NCBI GenBank assembly: GCA_024704765.1
Contig: JAKMXF010000255.1
Location: 434,001 to 498,000, forward strand
Direction of reading: 5' to 3'
DNA length: 64,000 nt
DNA from: Oopsacas minuta
Taxonomy: Eukaryota; Porifera; Hexactinellida; Lyssacinosida; Leucopsacidae
Both the position numbers and the translations under genes were made by a program. The notes beneath the pieces were generated by a model, which ran no database searches, was not told the origin of the DNA, and saw nothing but the letters and a program-made list of their open reading frames with translations. Below, in pieces: positions 20,622 through 33,600 of the stretch. Within the stretch, counting starts at the first letter, position 1. Every line of letters starts with the position of its first letter.

Positions 20622-22564
20622 ATGCATAGGTTACGAGGCTGCTATCAACTTACCCTCAGCTCTGTTAGACACTACCTAACTACACACAAGTATACCATCA
20701 AACCAATAATGTCATACGTCACTCCTGACATAATTGCTCGATCTGTATGGACAGGAAAACAGCATGTTAATGAGACAGATCCTGAGCTGTACTCTCTTCT
20801 CAAGCAAGAGAAGAGTAGACAGGTTGAGGGATTGGAGCTTATAGCTTCTGAGAATATGACTAGTCAGTCTGTACTGGATTGTCTAGCTTCTTGTCTTACT
20901 AATAAATATTCAGAAGGGTATCCAGGACAGAGATACTATGGAGGTAACCAGGTAGTAGATAAAGTAGAGTTGTTGTGTCAAGAGAGAGCTCTTGCTGCAT
21001 TCAAGTTAGATCCATCTAAGTGGGGTGTTAACGTACAGCCTCTATCTGGATCCCCCGCTAACTTCCAGGTCTATACAGGGCTACTGAAACCCCATGATAG
21101 ATTGATGGGACTAGATCTACCTGATGGAGGTCATCTCACTCACGGATTCATGGCTGGAGATAAACGTATATCCGCTAGTTCTCTCTTCTTTGAGAGTATG
21201 CCTTATAAGATTGATCCTAGTACTGGATTAATAGACTATGGTAAAATGAGAGAGACAGCAAAACTATTCAAACCTAAGTTGATAATAGCAGGTATCACTG
21301 CATACTCTAGACTCCTTGACTACAAGTTGATACGAGAGGTATGTGATGACGTGGGTGCTCATATGATGTCAGACATGGCTCACATTAGTGGGCTGGTTGC
21401 AGCAGGTGTAATCCCATCTCCCTTTGAGTACTCAGATGTTGTCACCACTACGACACACAAGTCTCTCAGAGGACCAAGGGCTGGTATGATATTCTATAGG
21501 ATAGGTGTTAAAGGGACTAATGCTAAGGGGGAGGAAATCTTGTATGATCTTAAGAAACCAATAGACACAGCTGTGTTTCCGAGTCTACAGGGAGGTCCTC
21601 ATGAGAACACCATAGCTGCTATTGCTACCTGTCTCAGACAAGCTATGGAGCCTGACTTCAGAATATACCAAGAACAAGTTTTGAAAAATGCTAAGGTTAG
21701 GATTAGATTTCCATAATGTAACATATTTCCATACAATTTTCTCTTTTGATATCCTTGAAGAACATGTTCAGCTAAGCAAAATCGAAATGTTAGATAATTA
21801 CAACAATAGTAAATTATGGTGAATAATTTGTAAGCTACCAGGTGGTAATATAGTTTTGTGTAAATTACTTAAGTAGTGATTTTAGAAGCTTTGTTATTGG
21901 TCAGGTTACAAAGTTGCTAATTGAACAGCTTTGACCATTTCGAAACTTTCAATTGCTGTTCAATTAGCAATTTTGTAACTGACCAAACGCTAAACAGTAG
22001 TTTGTATGAGAGAATGAGATGATTTTTTCCAATTAAAAACCTTCCAACTCTGCTATGTTAAGTTCTCCACCAACCATTGAGTAAAATTATATGTCATAGA
22101 CTCATAGTATTATGAAATTTGTATAGGCTCTGTCGGCTGAATTATGTGAGAGAGGGTTAAGTATAGTTACTGGAGGAACAGACACCCATCTGTTTTTGGT
22201 AGATCTACATCCTAAGGGACTAGATGGAGCTCGTGCTGAGTACATGCTAGAGTTATGTAATATAACTGTTAACAAGAACATGGTACCTGGAGACAAGAGT
22301 GCTCTTTCTCCAGGAGGACTCAGATTAGGTGTACCCTCATTGACTACTAGGAATATGAATGAAGTTGATATGAAGCATGTAGCTGACTTTATTGTCAGAG
22401 CATTAGAGATAGCTGTATTAGCTAAGAATCAGTGTACTGAGAGATTGAAGGGTTGGAAGGAATTTGTACAAAAAGATGAGATGAGGATTATTTGGGAACC
22501 TTTGAGAGAGGAAGTTAGAGAATTCTCTATTCGCTTCCCAATGCCTGGAGCTAATAACTACTGA
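20622..22564 (+). CDS. SHMT: Serine hydroxymethyltransferase
   Basis: Two exons, 20622..21695 and 22127..22564 (donor GCTAAG|gttagg, acceptor tatag|GCTCTG, phase 0), giving 503 residues. It is a PLP enzyme interconverting serine plus tetrahydrofolate with glycine plus 5,10-methylene-THF. Seen: [44 protein letters not shown], and the PLP lysine at K280 in [15 protein letters not shown]. After the intron come [27 protein letters not shown] and the C-terminal helices. The first 29 residues ([19 protein letters not shown]...) are basic with no acidic residue, which suggests a mitochondrial presequence. A second Met at residue 30 (MSYVTPDI) begins where cytosolic SHMTs do. Both compartments could be served by one gene. 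Confidence 0.95.
21899..21984. repeat. Hairpin repeat in the SHMT intron
   Basis: GGTCAGGTTACAAAGTTGCT... is answered by AGCAATTTTGTAACTGACC. The arms are ~30 bp, nearly perfect, around a ~25-bp loop. It is probably a small MITE. Confidence 0.6.
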
Positions 22565-24488
22565 ATAGATATATAGAGTTAGTGTCTTATATTATTTGCT
22601 CTACTAATACGTAAATAGAGGCGAAACTAATTGTGTCACTTTGAATTTTCTAGTTTGTTACCTGCGTTTATTCAAAATGATCGAATTTATTGAATGTTAT
22701 TATTATTTTCTAGTTGATCGTCGATAAACTCCTGTAAGTACTTCAAAGCTTTATACATTATGTACCTAAAGTGCTTTTATTTGAGTTGTGATTTCTCCGA
22801 TATTTCTCATAATCCAATAAACATGTCTCTCTTGATAAATAGAAATATGTTACATACCAATACACCAATATATGTTAAAGGTAATTATCAATCAGTAGTA
22901 CTCTGTTGTATCCTAACAGGAGTTTGAGGTTTTGACTTTACAAGGGTTAAATGAATGCCAGGTGTATTGAGTTGCCACAGAGAATGTTTATAAGCCTCAA
23001 AGAATGACAATATTCCAAAAGTGAAACCTCTTATTTATTCGTGAATAGGAATTTTCAGGCCCATATAGTGGATATAGGAGTATACACAGTAAATTAATAA
23101 ATATTCTCGTCCCGACATACTCCTTATATGGTGTGTATTATATTATCCTCATCAAACTAAGGACTTTACATGAACTACGTGGTACAAGGATTGATTTCAA
23201 CAATCTATATAAATTAATTATTACTATTACGATATTTACGTCAGAATTAGATAGAATAAAATATTTTAGGCTAAATTTTGATGACATAGATCTAAACTCT
23301 ATCTGTGTCATACACTCTATTATTAGTCTATTTTTACCAAAAAGGTGAAAGTTTACTTAAATTATATTAACAATTGCGTAATATTTATGTGATTTATGTT
23401 GTATACAGAACAGAGCATTTATTATATGAAATACCAGAAATGAAGCCTACCACTTTCCTGTGTTGTGGACTTGTGGTACAATTTATTTTATTTTAAACTG
23501 ATAGACTATTTGTAAATTCTAAATTGCTGTTCGCACTATGTGTCTGACATTGAGTTTTTTGCTTAGTATGATACCGACATAAAATTATACTTTTCCTGCA
23601 ATTTTCTTCTCGCATAAGTAATTTTCATTTTACTGTGATAACAGCTTGTTTCCTTTGCAGCTGTTTTGGCGTTTATGAATCTGTCTAGCTTTTATGCTTT
23701 TTTTTGCCCAAATTATTAATTGGTTATCTACACGTTGCTTTCTAACGTGTCAATAGAAGGTATTGCTCTAATGATTCTAATATATATATATATAAAACAA
23801 AGTGTATGTGTGTATGTCCGCGCGTTTTCTCAAAGATGCCTGGGCCGATTCGAACCAAATTTTGTGTGTCGACTAAGTAATACTCAACCTTTCCAAATTA
23901 GAATTATTTTTCGAATCGAGCCATTTTGGATAAGATATGTGAATTTTTCACACCTCGCCCATATAAATCAATACATTTTCGGAGTAGGTGATAGACATCA
24001 TATACAAATCACCAACAAATCACTAGACACCGTAGTGGAGCAGAATAATGATGTTCAATAACTCAGTTTCTAAACTCCTTGTAACCACAAGGATTACCAC
24101 CTCACAGCTTATCACTCAAAATCGGTGCTCCTATCATGCTTTTGATTATTCATTGAGAGCTATTACATGCGGACGCGTAGCGTTCGCAAACTTCAAAAGA
24201 CAATCGTGAGGGCCGAAGGCCCGAAAACATTCCGCAGAAATCAGCAGAAAAGCCGTCCAGAAATCGGCGTTGGCGTTAGTTGTTAATAAAGTATTAGAAA
24301 TTTATTAATAGTATTAGTATGTTGCGTAATATATACGTGAATGTGCGATTAACGCCATTGAAATTCTCCTAACTGTTACTCTAAATTTATCTGTGTTGTC
24401 GTGTAAGGAAGTTCAGTATAAATACTTCAAAAGGAGAGTAAGTTATTACAAGATTAACTCAAAATATACTACACACTACAACATTATC
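22565..24488. other. Intergenic region with interspersed repeats
   Basis: About 1.9 kb without a supported gene. At 23780-23870 an (AT)n tract is followed by 'aaacaaagtgtatgtgtgtatgtccgcg', which looks like an interspersed repeat. At 24165-24290 is a CG-rich patch with the palindrome gggccgaaggccc. The MOCOS promoter and leader must lie at the right end. Confidence 0.45.
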
Positions 24489-26903
24489 ATGACAGATCAT
24501 ATCAATCTAGATCGTAGCAAGGAGCTTCCTCAATTGAGAGATGAAATATATCTAGACAATGCTGGAGCAGGTCTCCCCCTTAAATCACACCTCACCAGCT
24601 ACTATGAGGATATTTCCACTAACCTATATGGTAACCCACACAGTCAACATGCAGCTAGTAAAGCAACAGCTCAGATTGTAGATAGTGTCAGAGAAGAAAT
24701 CACTAGGTTTATGAATACAGATTTATCTCAATACTCTGTCATATTCACTTCTGGTACTACAAGTGCATGTAAGCTCTTGGCGGATAGTTTCTGCTGGGGA
24801 AGGGGTGAGGGAGACACAAGAAGTAACCATGTGTATATGAACTCAGAACATGAAGAGTTTCAGTCTAGCTGTATGCGTGTACAGAATGCTGTAGATAGTA
24901 ATCAGAGCTGTTACATATACACAGAACCTAACCATACATCTGTAGTTGGTATAAGACAAATAGCTAAACAGGAAGGTGCACTATCCGTGTGTATTAGAGA
25001 TGAGGATCTGTTCGAGGAGCGTTCGTCTAACCCACCAACTAATCAGCTAGCGAAACAGGATAAATTTAATAATACAGAAATAGATCCTTTGAAAATCATG
25101 CATGAGACTCCAATGAAGGCTTATGAACTGTTCTCTATTTTATCCAAAGACTACGAGGATAAGAAACAGCAACTACATTCACAAGGCTTCCATCTAATAG
25201 CATACCCCGGTACTTGTAATTTCTCCGGTAGGAAGTATCCTATAGGTGCAATTGAGAGGAGAACTAGGTCAAATTGGAATTTGTGTGGAATTAATTTTCC
25301 TGCAAACTCAGTTAAAGTGTTCGTTGATACAGCTGCAGCACTAAGCACCAGCCAAATAGATCTGACTCGAGATAGGCCACATTTCATTGCTGTATCCTTC
25401 TACAAACTATTCGGATTCCCGACTGGTATAGGAGCCTTGCTTATCAGGAATGACACATGTCACATACTGCATAAGAGATACTTTGGAGGAGGTTCTATTT
25501 CTTGTTTTGTAAGCAGACACGATTACCATACCCCTAACGAGAAAATACATGACTTCTTTGAAGATGGTACTATCTCCTATCAAAGCATACTAGCTCTGTA
25601 TCACGGATTCAAAACATTCAAATCATTAGGTCTCTCAATGTCAAAGATATCTTTGCAAACATTCTCTCTCACTGAATACACACACTCACAATTATCCTCT
25701 CTCAAGCATTATAACAACACTCCTGTATGCAAATTCTACACAGGACATGCTAAGCTAGAGCCTAACACACAAGGTCCTATACTAACTTTCAATGTGCTAC
25801 GCCCTGACGGTAGTATTGTAGGATTTGATACTGTGAATAAGAAAGCTATGGATAACAAGATTTGCATTAGAGTAGGTTGTTTCTGTAACATCGGTGCTTC
25901 TCAGAAATATCTTCCACTCAGTGATGAGGACCTGCTGTTATTCCTTGAGGTAGGACACAAGTGTGGGGACAATATGGATGTTGTTAGGGGTGTGCCTACT
26001 GGCGCCGTACGTGTTTCATTCGGGTATTACAGCAAGAAGGAGGATGCTGATAAAATGATTGCCATGATTAGGAAATATTTCGTCACTGATCATGATCCCG
26101 TCTCAGAGTCAGATAAAGGAGGATTGCTTATTAAAGAGATATCTCTCTACCCAGTGAAGTCGTGTGCAGGTTTGAAGGTGGATACATGGCCAGTATCTGA
26201 TCAGGGACTTTTCTACGACGGAATGTGGGTGATTAGAGACAAGAGGAATAAAGTAGTGAACTTAACCATGGATAAGAACCTTTCTAAAATACAGCCTGGC
26301 ATTGATTTGAATACTGGCATATTGCAACTCAGTTATCCAGGCAAACAGCCAATCTCTATCAAGATTAAGGGGTTTAAGAATCATAGTCAGCTGTTTAAGC
26401 TTACGGTATCAGCTGGTGTTAATATTCAGACTGAATCTTCTGTTACAGATGTTAATTCATGGTTGTCGCAAGCGTTGGGTTATGACGTCACGCTATCACA
26501 ACAAATAGCTAGCAGATACACAATTGACAAACCAAACCCCGCGGAACTGGGTAAGCCACCATTAATTAGGAAAGTTAAATCTCCATTGTCATTGCTGTCA
26601 CAGACGTCAGTTGATAAGGCAGTGAGTGAGAGCAAACAAATGGGTGGAACCTACACTGCTGGAGAGGTTATGAATAAGATGAGAGGGAACCTGCTCCTGG
26701 ATGGAGAGGGAATAGAAACTATCTCTGAGCACAAACTGAGGCGTAACTCAATGAATAGTGTTACGATGCATTATGTGAGTGATGCTAATTATAGTATAGT
26801 GGGTAGGAAGTCTATATTAGGGATACAGGTTTGTGCTCCGTCTGGTAAGAGGTCTATGTCATTTCCAGTGATATCTGTAGGAGGGATGATAATGATTAAA
26901 TAA
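24489..26903 (+). CDS. MOCOS: Molybdenum cofactor sulfurase
   Basis: A single exon of 804 residues, taking the ATG at 24489 (MTDHINLDRS). The N-terminal ~520 residues form a class-V aminotransferase / cysteine-desulfurase domain: YLDNAGAGLPLKSH, FTSGTTSACKLLAD, the PLP lysine K306 in VSFYKLFGFPTGIGALL, and the sulfur-carrying Cys in IRVGCFCNIGA (C464/C466). After about residue 545 a MOSC N-terminal domain begins (LIKEISLYPVKSCAGLKVDTWPVSDQGLFYDGMWVIRD). The enzyme transfers sulfur to the molybdenum cofactor of xanthine dehydrogenase and aldehyde oxidase. The final MOSC part is odd: after KMRGNLLLDGEG the usual GxCxRCxM cofactor segment is not found, and the protein ends in a divergent ~60-residue tail. 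The open frame continues upstream to 24393 without another ATG. Confidence 0.92.
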   Translation: MTDHINLDRSKELPQLRDEIYLDNAGAGLPLKSHLTSYYEDISTNLYGNPHSQHAASKATAQIVDSVREEITRFMNTDLSQYSVIFTSGTTSACKLLADSFCWGRGEGDTRSNHVYMNSEHEEFQSSCMRVQNAVDSNQSCYIYTEPNHTSVVGIRQIAKQEGALSVCIRDEDLFEERSSNPPTNQLAKQDKFNNTEIDPLKIMHETPMKAYELFSILSKDYEDKKQQLHSQGFHLIAYPGTCNFSGRKYPIGAIERRTRSNWNLCGINFPANSVKVFVDTAAALSTSQIDLTRDRPHFIAVSFYKLFGFPTGIGALLIRNDTCHILHKRYFGGGSISCFVSRHDYHTPNEKIHDFFEDGTISYQSILALYHGFKTFKSLGLSMSKISLQTFSLTEYTHSQLSSLKHYNNTPVCKFYTGHAKLEPNTQGPILTFNVLRPDGSIVGFDTVNKKAMDNKICIRVGCFCNIGASQKYLPLSDEDLLLFLEVGHKCGDNMDVVRGVPTGAVRVSFGYYSKKEDADKMIAMIRKYFVTDHDPVSESDKGGLLIKEISLYPVKSCAGLKVDTWPVSDQGLFYDGMWVIRDKRNKVVNLTMDKNLSKIQPGIDLNTGILQLSYPGKQPISIKIKGFKNHSQLFKLTVSAGVNIQTESSVTDVNSWLSQALGYDVTLSQQIASRYTIDKPNPAELGKPPLIRKVKSPLSLLSQTSVDKAVSESKQMGGTYTAGEVMNKMRGNLLLDGEGIETISEHKLRRNSMNSVTMHYVSDANYSIVGRKSILGIQVCAPSGKRSMSFPVISVGGMIMIK

Positions 26904-27647
26904 TTTATTCACAAATACTTTATGTATTTCTTGTAATGTTTATTGGTATTGAATGGATCTCCTTTTTGTACATTTATGTTGATGAACATTAAAAATTAAT
27001 ATATTTAAAATATGAATATCCTTTAGTACTGATGTGAGAGGAAACTGATCCATGGTTACTGTCTTAACTTTGCAATATACTGAGTAATACAGCCTTTGTT
27101 TTTTGTAGGATGACTATTAAATACAAATATTCTAGCATCAGGATTTTGTACTGGAGAGGAGGAATAATATCTATTATCCAGACAGACTGCTCACATAATA
27201 CAGTCAGGGTTGCTTATTATAAACCAAGCCAGTGGACAAGTGACCTCAATAAAATCATTCCTCCACCCTGTAATTACGAGCTATGATCTTGGATTTGAAT
27301 ATCTAAGAGATCATTTTGTTATCTAGCGCAACGTATAACGAGAATCCACTGTACAGCAAAACAATTGAATACCATGACAAAACTTATTATAGTGAAAATT
27401 TTAATTACTAATCAACATTCATATTCTATATACATACATACACATTACTTCTCTCTTTGACACAACACTAGTATAACTAATAAAATACTGCTAGAGAAGA
27501 GTATTCAGGCAAACAAGCTCTATCCGCCGTTGTAACATTGTTTACACGTGACATATATAGGAAGGCTGAGGAGTGTTTATTCTAATATGCGATTTTTTGA
27601 GGGTTTAAACTGTGGGAAATTAAAGTAGTTGAGATCGTTGTGTTTAT
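26904..27647. other. Convergent intergenic region MOCOS / septin
   Basis: The 3' ends of two convergent genes face each other here. Nothing further was recognised, apart from a weak pogo-like word (gagaatccactgta) near 27350. Confidence 0.4.
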
Positions 27648-30600
27648 TTATGAAGTAACTGGGATTGAAATACCGAGTTGTTCTTTTAGAATTCTCATTT
27701 GTTCCTTCATTTTTTCGATCTAAAATGATGTTAATAATATGTATAAACATATTTAATACATTGACCATGATTCGTAACTTATCATTTAGTATAACTCACT
27801 TCTAATTGTTTCTCTTCCAGCTGTGTGTCTAATTCAATTTGTTCTGGACTCCTCCTGCTAAAAATAATATTTATAATTACAGATATAATTATTACACTAA
27901 TATTCAAAGTTTAAGATGTTTGACATATTATGCCAGGGATATTCGATCAACGGCTAACGGTCTACTCCTGTTATTTCGAAGCTCAAGGGACCGCGATAAT
28001 CACTTCGATATAAGCGAAGAACCATATAACCGGTGTAATATATGTTACTTTGACGGTTTGAATTTGAGACCATGTTTGATATCAGGGAGTTGACTGTACT
28101 CACTGTATTAGAAATCACTAACGTAGATTGGTAGCATGCACCCAAGCAATAAGTATTGCGATTTTTAAGTTAATTGCATCAGAAATTATTACTTAATAAT
28201 TTTAAATCTAGACACTCACCTCACTGAGCTTATTCCATTAGCCTCTAGCTGTATCTTCCTAAACTCTTCATAGAGATGTTCATGTGTTGAATTTTGTAGG
28301 TCACTCATATGTGTGCTATACAAAATTAGAAGATAATACATTCATACAAATAACTATTGATTTAGCTAATGAATTGTTACCACAACTAAGGTATTGTTAT
28401 TAGTGGTAGTATTCAACTTATGTGTTACTTATAATAGCGCTATTTATCTGTCATGAGGTTAGATAATATGTGGCTAGGTTTGTGCCGTTGCGTGCTAGTT
28501 TATCAATTTTGAGGTTGAATTGACTTTAATGTATTAATTCACTTATTCATTTTGGGATTATTCAAATCGAGAGCTTATTAACTTCACAGCCCTCGCAATA
28601 ATTAAAGATTAGTTATTTCAGGTGTTGTAGATCCTTCTTGAGTGTTCACATTCGTTACGCAATCATAGCATCCTATGAACTAATTTATCATGTCTCAACT
28701 TACCCTAACAGCATTGACTTTAGGAAAGAAAAGTCACAATGTTCTGGATTCTCAACTAAAATACAAAAGATTATTAATATGAATTCACCAGTGTACCTTC
28801 GTGTAATTATTATGCCATATATGGCCATTTAGCAAATACATATATGTACATGTATAACTGAATTATAGTACATTTTAGTAAATACACAACTATCATCCTT
28901 GATAGTGAAATGTAAAAATTGAATACATTTGTACTCTAGCTTACCTTCAACAATTCCCCATGGGTATTCTCTTCCTAACATTTTCTTTCCGTTTTTGGAG
29001 ATAACTGTATTAGCTCCTATCACTGTGTAAGGTAACTTATTCTAAGAAATTAAATTATGAGCGTAATTTCTAATCAGGGCAGAGTGGTCGCTCTAAATGC
29101 TTAAAAATTGCAAGATTATCGCTCCGTATTTTCCCAATGTAACCACATCCTCTGGTTTGTGAGGATCGTCACACAACTCTATATTTTAAAAATTGAGTAT
29201 TACCTGTATTTGTTCCATTTCTTGCTGTGTCAGGTCGCTATCATCTGCTGTGCAATCATATACTTCTATGCTATTTTCTAACAACTCTTGTCTCACCTAA
29301 AAGCATACGAATACCATCAATTACTAATTATAATGTTTATCTATGATCAGCTAAAGCCTTGAAATGGCCGAATTTGACAATGCAAATACACAGGTATCTC
29401 GGTTAGTAACAGCTTTCATAAGACGTAACATTGAGTATCATATGTCACTACATTATGTAACACATGTATGAACTCTATTGTCTCGTACAAAAATGCAATT
29501 AACCATCCTGTCTATATGTCAAAACTTTGAATAACTATTCATTACTTCTATTCTATACAATTCACTTTTACGTGAACCTGAATGTAGTAGTTATCAACTC
29601 TTATTTGTGTAATTGTATGTATACAAACGTATTTCCGTATGGAGATATGCATTATCAATTCTGTAACTTCTTTTTACTCGAAATATTATCCCAATAGTTG
29701 AGTGCGTCATCCGACGGGTTAATTAATTAACATGACGTTTAACGCTCTTTGAGACATTTTATTCTTTTCACTCAATTTTACACTATTCAATGTGGGAACT
29801 AAACGAATACCAATTGACAGCGTTTACAAAATCAATGGAGGTCAAGTATCTCCAAATATTTAATACAAATCTCTACGTGCCCTGCTATACGTATTAATCA
29901 TAATCTAATATAGTTATAATTAATTACCTTCTCCTTGAGCATGACCACCTCCTCTTCAGATAGGGTATCTGCTTTAGCTATGACAGGAATAATATTGACT
30001 ACACTGCATAGTTTCTTCATAACTAATACGTCTATTGGTCGGAGTCTAGATAGATAATTATTTTGTAGTATATTATTACTGTAATGAATTGATATAATTG
30101 ACAAAAGAATAGTTTTTATTTGTAGACACGGAAGACAGATTTAATTTACAGTAAATTAAGTCATATTCCTCTGTTTATCATATTTTTAACTTTCTATTTG
30201 CATTAACAATTGGACGCGACATGTTAAACTCATTTCTATTTATAATCAGCATTAATTATATTATAAGACATGAAGAAATAATTATAATTATTCTGTCTGA
30301 CAATAAAGTGAGGAAATTATTTATTGCTTTTACTTACTACCATCATTGTATCGATCAGTATTGAATTACCGTATTTCCCTGAACAAGCGGAGAGGGCTAG
30401 AAAAACGCTCCGAGACTTCTGTCGCCGCACCCTGTGCCCTCTGTCCAGGAAAATCATGGAGGGTTTCATGAAAGGCTCAACATTTCTTTATATTTCAAAT
30501 AGATTCAACTGTGCTATTGTTATTCCCCATTAGTTAGTATAATGTCTAGTCCGTCCCTCCTCTCACTCAATCCCAAAAACTTAACTCCACATAAAGCACG

Positions 30601-33600
30601 CTGGCAGAAAAAAAGCAACATTTATAATCAACAAACCAAGCCAATACCCGACACACCCAACAATTTCCCTAGTAGGTTAGCTAATGGTAAATCTCCGCAT
30701 ACTCCCTCTCACAAGAAAGTAAGTGTTCTATCAGGCAAATACTGCTCTATATATCGCAAGAGTCCCTGTGAGATAAGCTTCAACAAGACACCCTGTAAGA
30801 CACGGGATTACAAACCCACAACACCCAACATAAACAGAGGGAATACTCCTAGAGGTTGTAGGTGAGTTATATTGGAAACGCGTAGAAATTCTACTTATTG
30901 AGTAGGAGTTATCTACGCCATTTTCAAGGTAAATATTATGCAACAGAATTTATGTTTATTTCACTGACCTTAACATAACAACACAGACTCATTTTACTAC
31001 TCATTTCCTTGATATTTAATATTTACCTGATGCTACATGCTTAGCTGTATGATAATATCATTTAGTTCCACCTGTTAATACTTAGAATTTTACAAATTTT
31101 TCTGTAAGCACATTTCAATAATAATAACATTATAACTTATTCTCCAGTAATAACCTCTTATATAGGGCAGCCCTATGAACAACCGACCAGAGATCTCAGA
31201 ATTGCCAGGAATGCCAGGATCTTAAAATTTATTGTATAAACTACACACTACATCATATTAGATCTGATTTTTTAAATCCATTCAACTCCAGAAAAATACA
31301 CAAATATAAGTTTCAAGCATTTTCTATATCCTATATGTACACTCTTGTTCTGAATTTTTAAGAATATTAATTTTCCTGATCTAGGGAGGTTTCCGGAGTT
31401 GCACTGTATTTAATCAATAAACTCCTCTGTGCTTTAGGTATATACCAAATCGTTGTCAACTTGATCCAGAATTCGCTGCATTCCAGCTGTCTAGCTCGGA
31501 AGATGAACCCGAAAGAGATGAGAATGCTACGAATATCCTCAACCCAGATTCTACTCGTATTCTATCATTCCAACCTGTGAAGAATCTTAAACCAGAAGAG
31601 CAGACTAATAGACATGATGCTATCTATTCTCAGAGTACTTCAGAAATAGCAAGACAGAACCGTGCTAAGTTAAACAGACATATACCTACACACTCTGACA
31701 AGATACTTGATGCTCCTGGTGTAAAGAATGATTTCTATCTCAATTGTCTAGACTGGAATCAGAATAATTTTATAGCTATCTCTCTAGCGGACGAGGTTAC
31801 CAATAGGAATATACTAATCTGCTGTATACTATCATTTCACCATCTAATTAATAAAATGTTCGAATGACAGGTGATCTCTCCTATAGGTATATTTATGGAA
31901 CGCTGCAACATCTAAAGTAGACAGACTCAACAGCCACGTATCATCTCCGTATATATCTAGTGTGAAGTGGTCATCTCTCAGTTCGTACCTAGCTGTAGGC
32001 ACCTCCTCTGCTAAAGTAGAGCTATGGGATGTGAGCAGACAGGTCAGACTCCGTGTTATGGATGGTCACTCATCCAGAGTCGGAGCTTTAGCCTGGAACG
32101 GACACACCCTCACTACAGGGTCACGTGCGGGTACATTATGTCATCATGATGTCAGAATACCAGAGCATCTCTTTTTACAAACGCATAATCATGAACAGGA
32201 AATATGCGGTCTGGCCTGGTCTAATGATGGACAGTACTTAGCTAGTGGCGGTAACGACAACATAGTGTGTGTATACAACTCTGTATCACTCAGAACTCCG
32301 CTACATACATTGACAGAACACACAGCTGCTATTAAGGGTATAGCTTGGTGTCCATGGCAACCCAGTCTACTTGCAACAGGGGGAGGTACATCTGACAGGT
32401 GAATAGTGTGTATGTATTGTTATCCGAAGCGGGTACATGAATTCTAAAATTTCTCCTGATCGATCGATATTATTTTGGCCGCTATAGAGAGGTTATTATA
32501 ATGGGAAATGGAATGGGACAGTTTTTAGGTGACCGTTAAGCAGGTTTGACTGTACATTTACAATTTTCAATAAAAACACGAATAATCCTCCAGTAAATAT
32601 TAAAAATTCTTTTGTATAACTCACGAGAATTGGCAATATTCATTTTGCAATGTGTATGTAGATACATTAGATTCTGGAACGCAGCTACAGGAAGGTGTTT
32701 AAGCGCAGTGCAGACACCCTCCCAGATATCTTCTCTCCTTTGGAATCAAGAATACAAGGAACTAGTCAGTGGACATGGATTTGCTAATTACGAGATATCT
32801 GTATGGAAGTATCCCAATATGAATAAGTTAGCTGATTTACATGGACATACAAATAGAGTACTTAATATAGCTATGAGTCCTGATGAAACAGCTGTAGCTT
32901 CAATTGCCGCAGATGAGACACTGCGAATATGGAAGCTATTTCCACACGGAGAAGCCGGACACACGAAATTGGCAGCAGAAGTCAAATCCCTGAATTTATC
33001 ACCAAGCACTGGATGTGGGAAATTGAGATCAATTCGTTGAGCAACTTTATCACTAACAATGTACATTATTATTTCTTAACCAATTGCACTAGATTTACCC
33101 AAATTGTCTCTCGCCACGTGGATACTTATCAATACACACGCACTATAACCTTACGCCAAACACTCGATACTTAAAATCCTATATCGAGGCTCATAATTGG
33201 CTTATTCTTAAACACGATGACTCAGGATGTATAAATATTTATCTAACCAGTTCCAAAGGAATTAAAATTATCTGGTTTGTACTGGGAGGGTTCATATACT
33301 TTGGCATCAAGTTCACTATGTTAACTAGCAAGATATTTAACATTAAAGTAATCTCAATACTATGATTTGATAATTATGTAACCACTGTGTAGGTGTAGTT
33401 AGAAATGGGTCGTGGTCATATGTAATTTTCACACATTTCTGAGTATGTGATGAATATTTTGTGAGGTTGTGAGGTTGTAAATCGAGTAGTTTTACACAAA
33501 TGTACGAGGATATAATAAAATTACTTGCCCGTGTCCGTTTGGACTGATAAAATACAAACAAGCATGTACTCTCGTATCCTGTATATGTCTTCTATTCATT

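Noticed and set aside
23720-24061. 113-residue ORF with repeat-like sequence
   Set aside because: It includes an (AT)n tract and an interspersed repeat; no protein motif was found.
27839-28093. 84-residue ORF in a septin intron
   Set aside because: It overlaps a septin exon in antisense and looks like repeat sequence; no motif was found.
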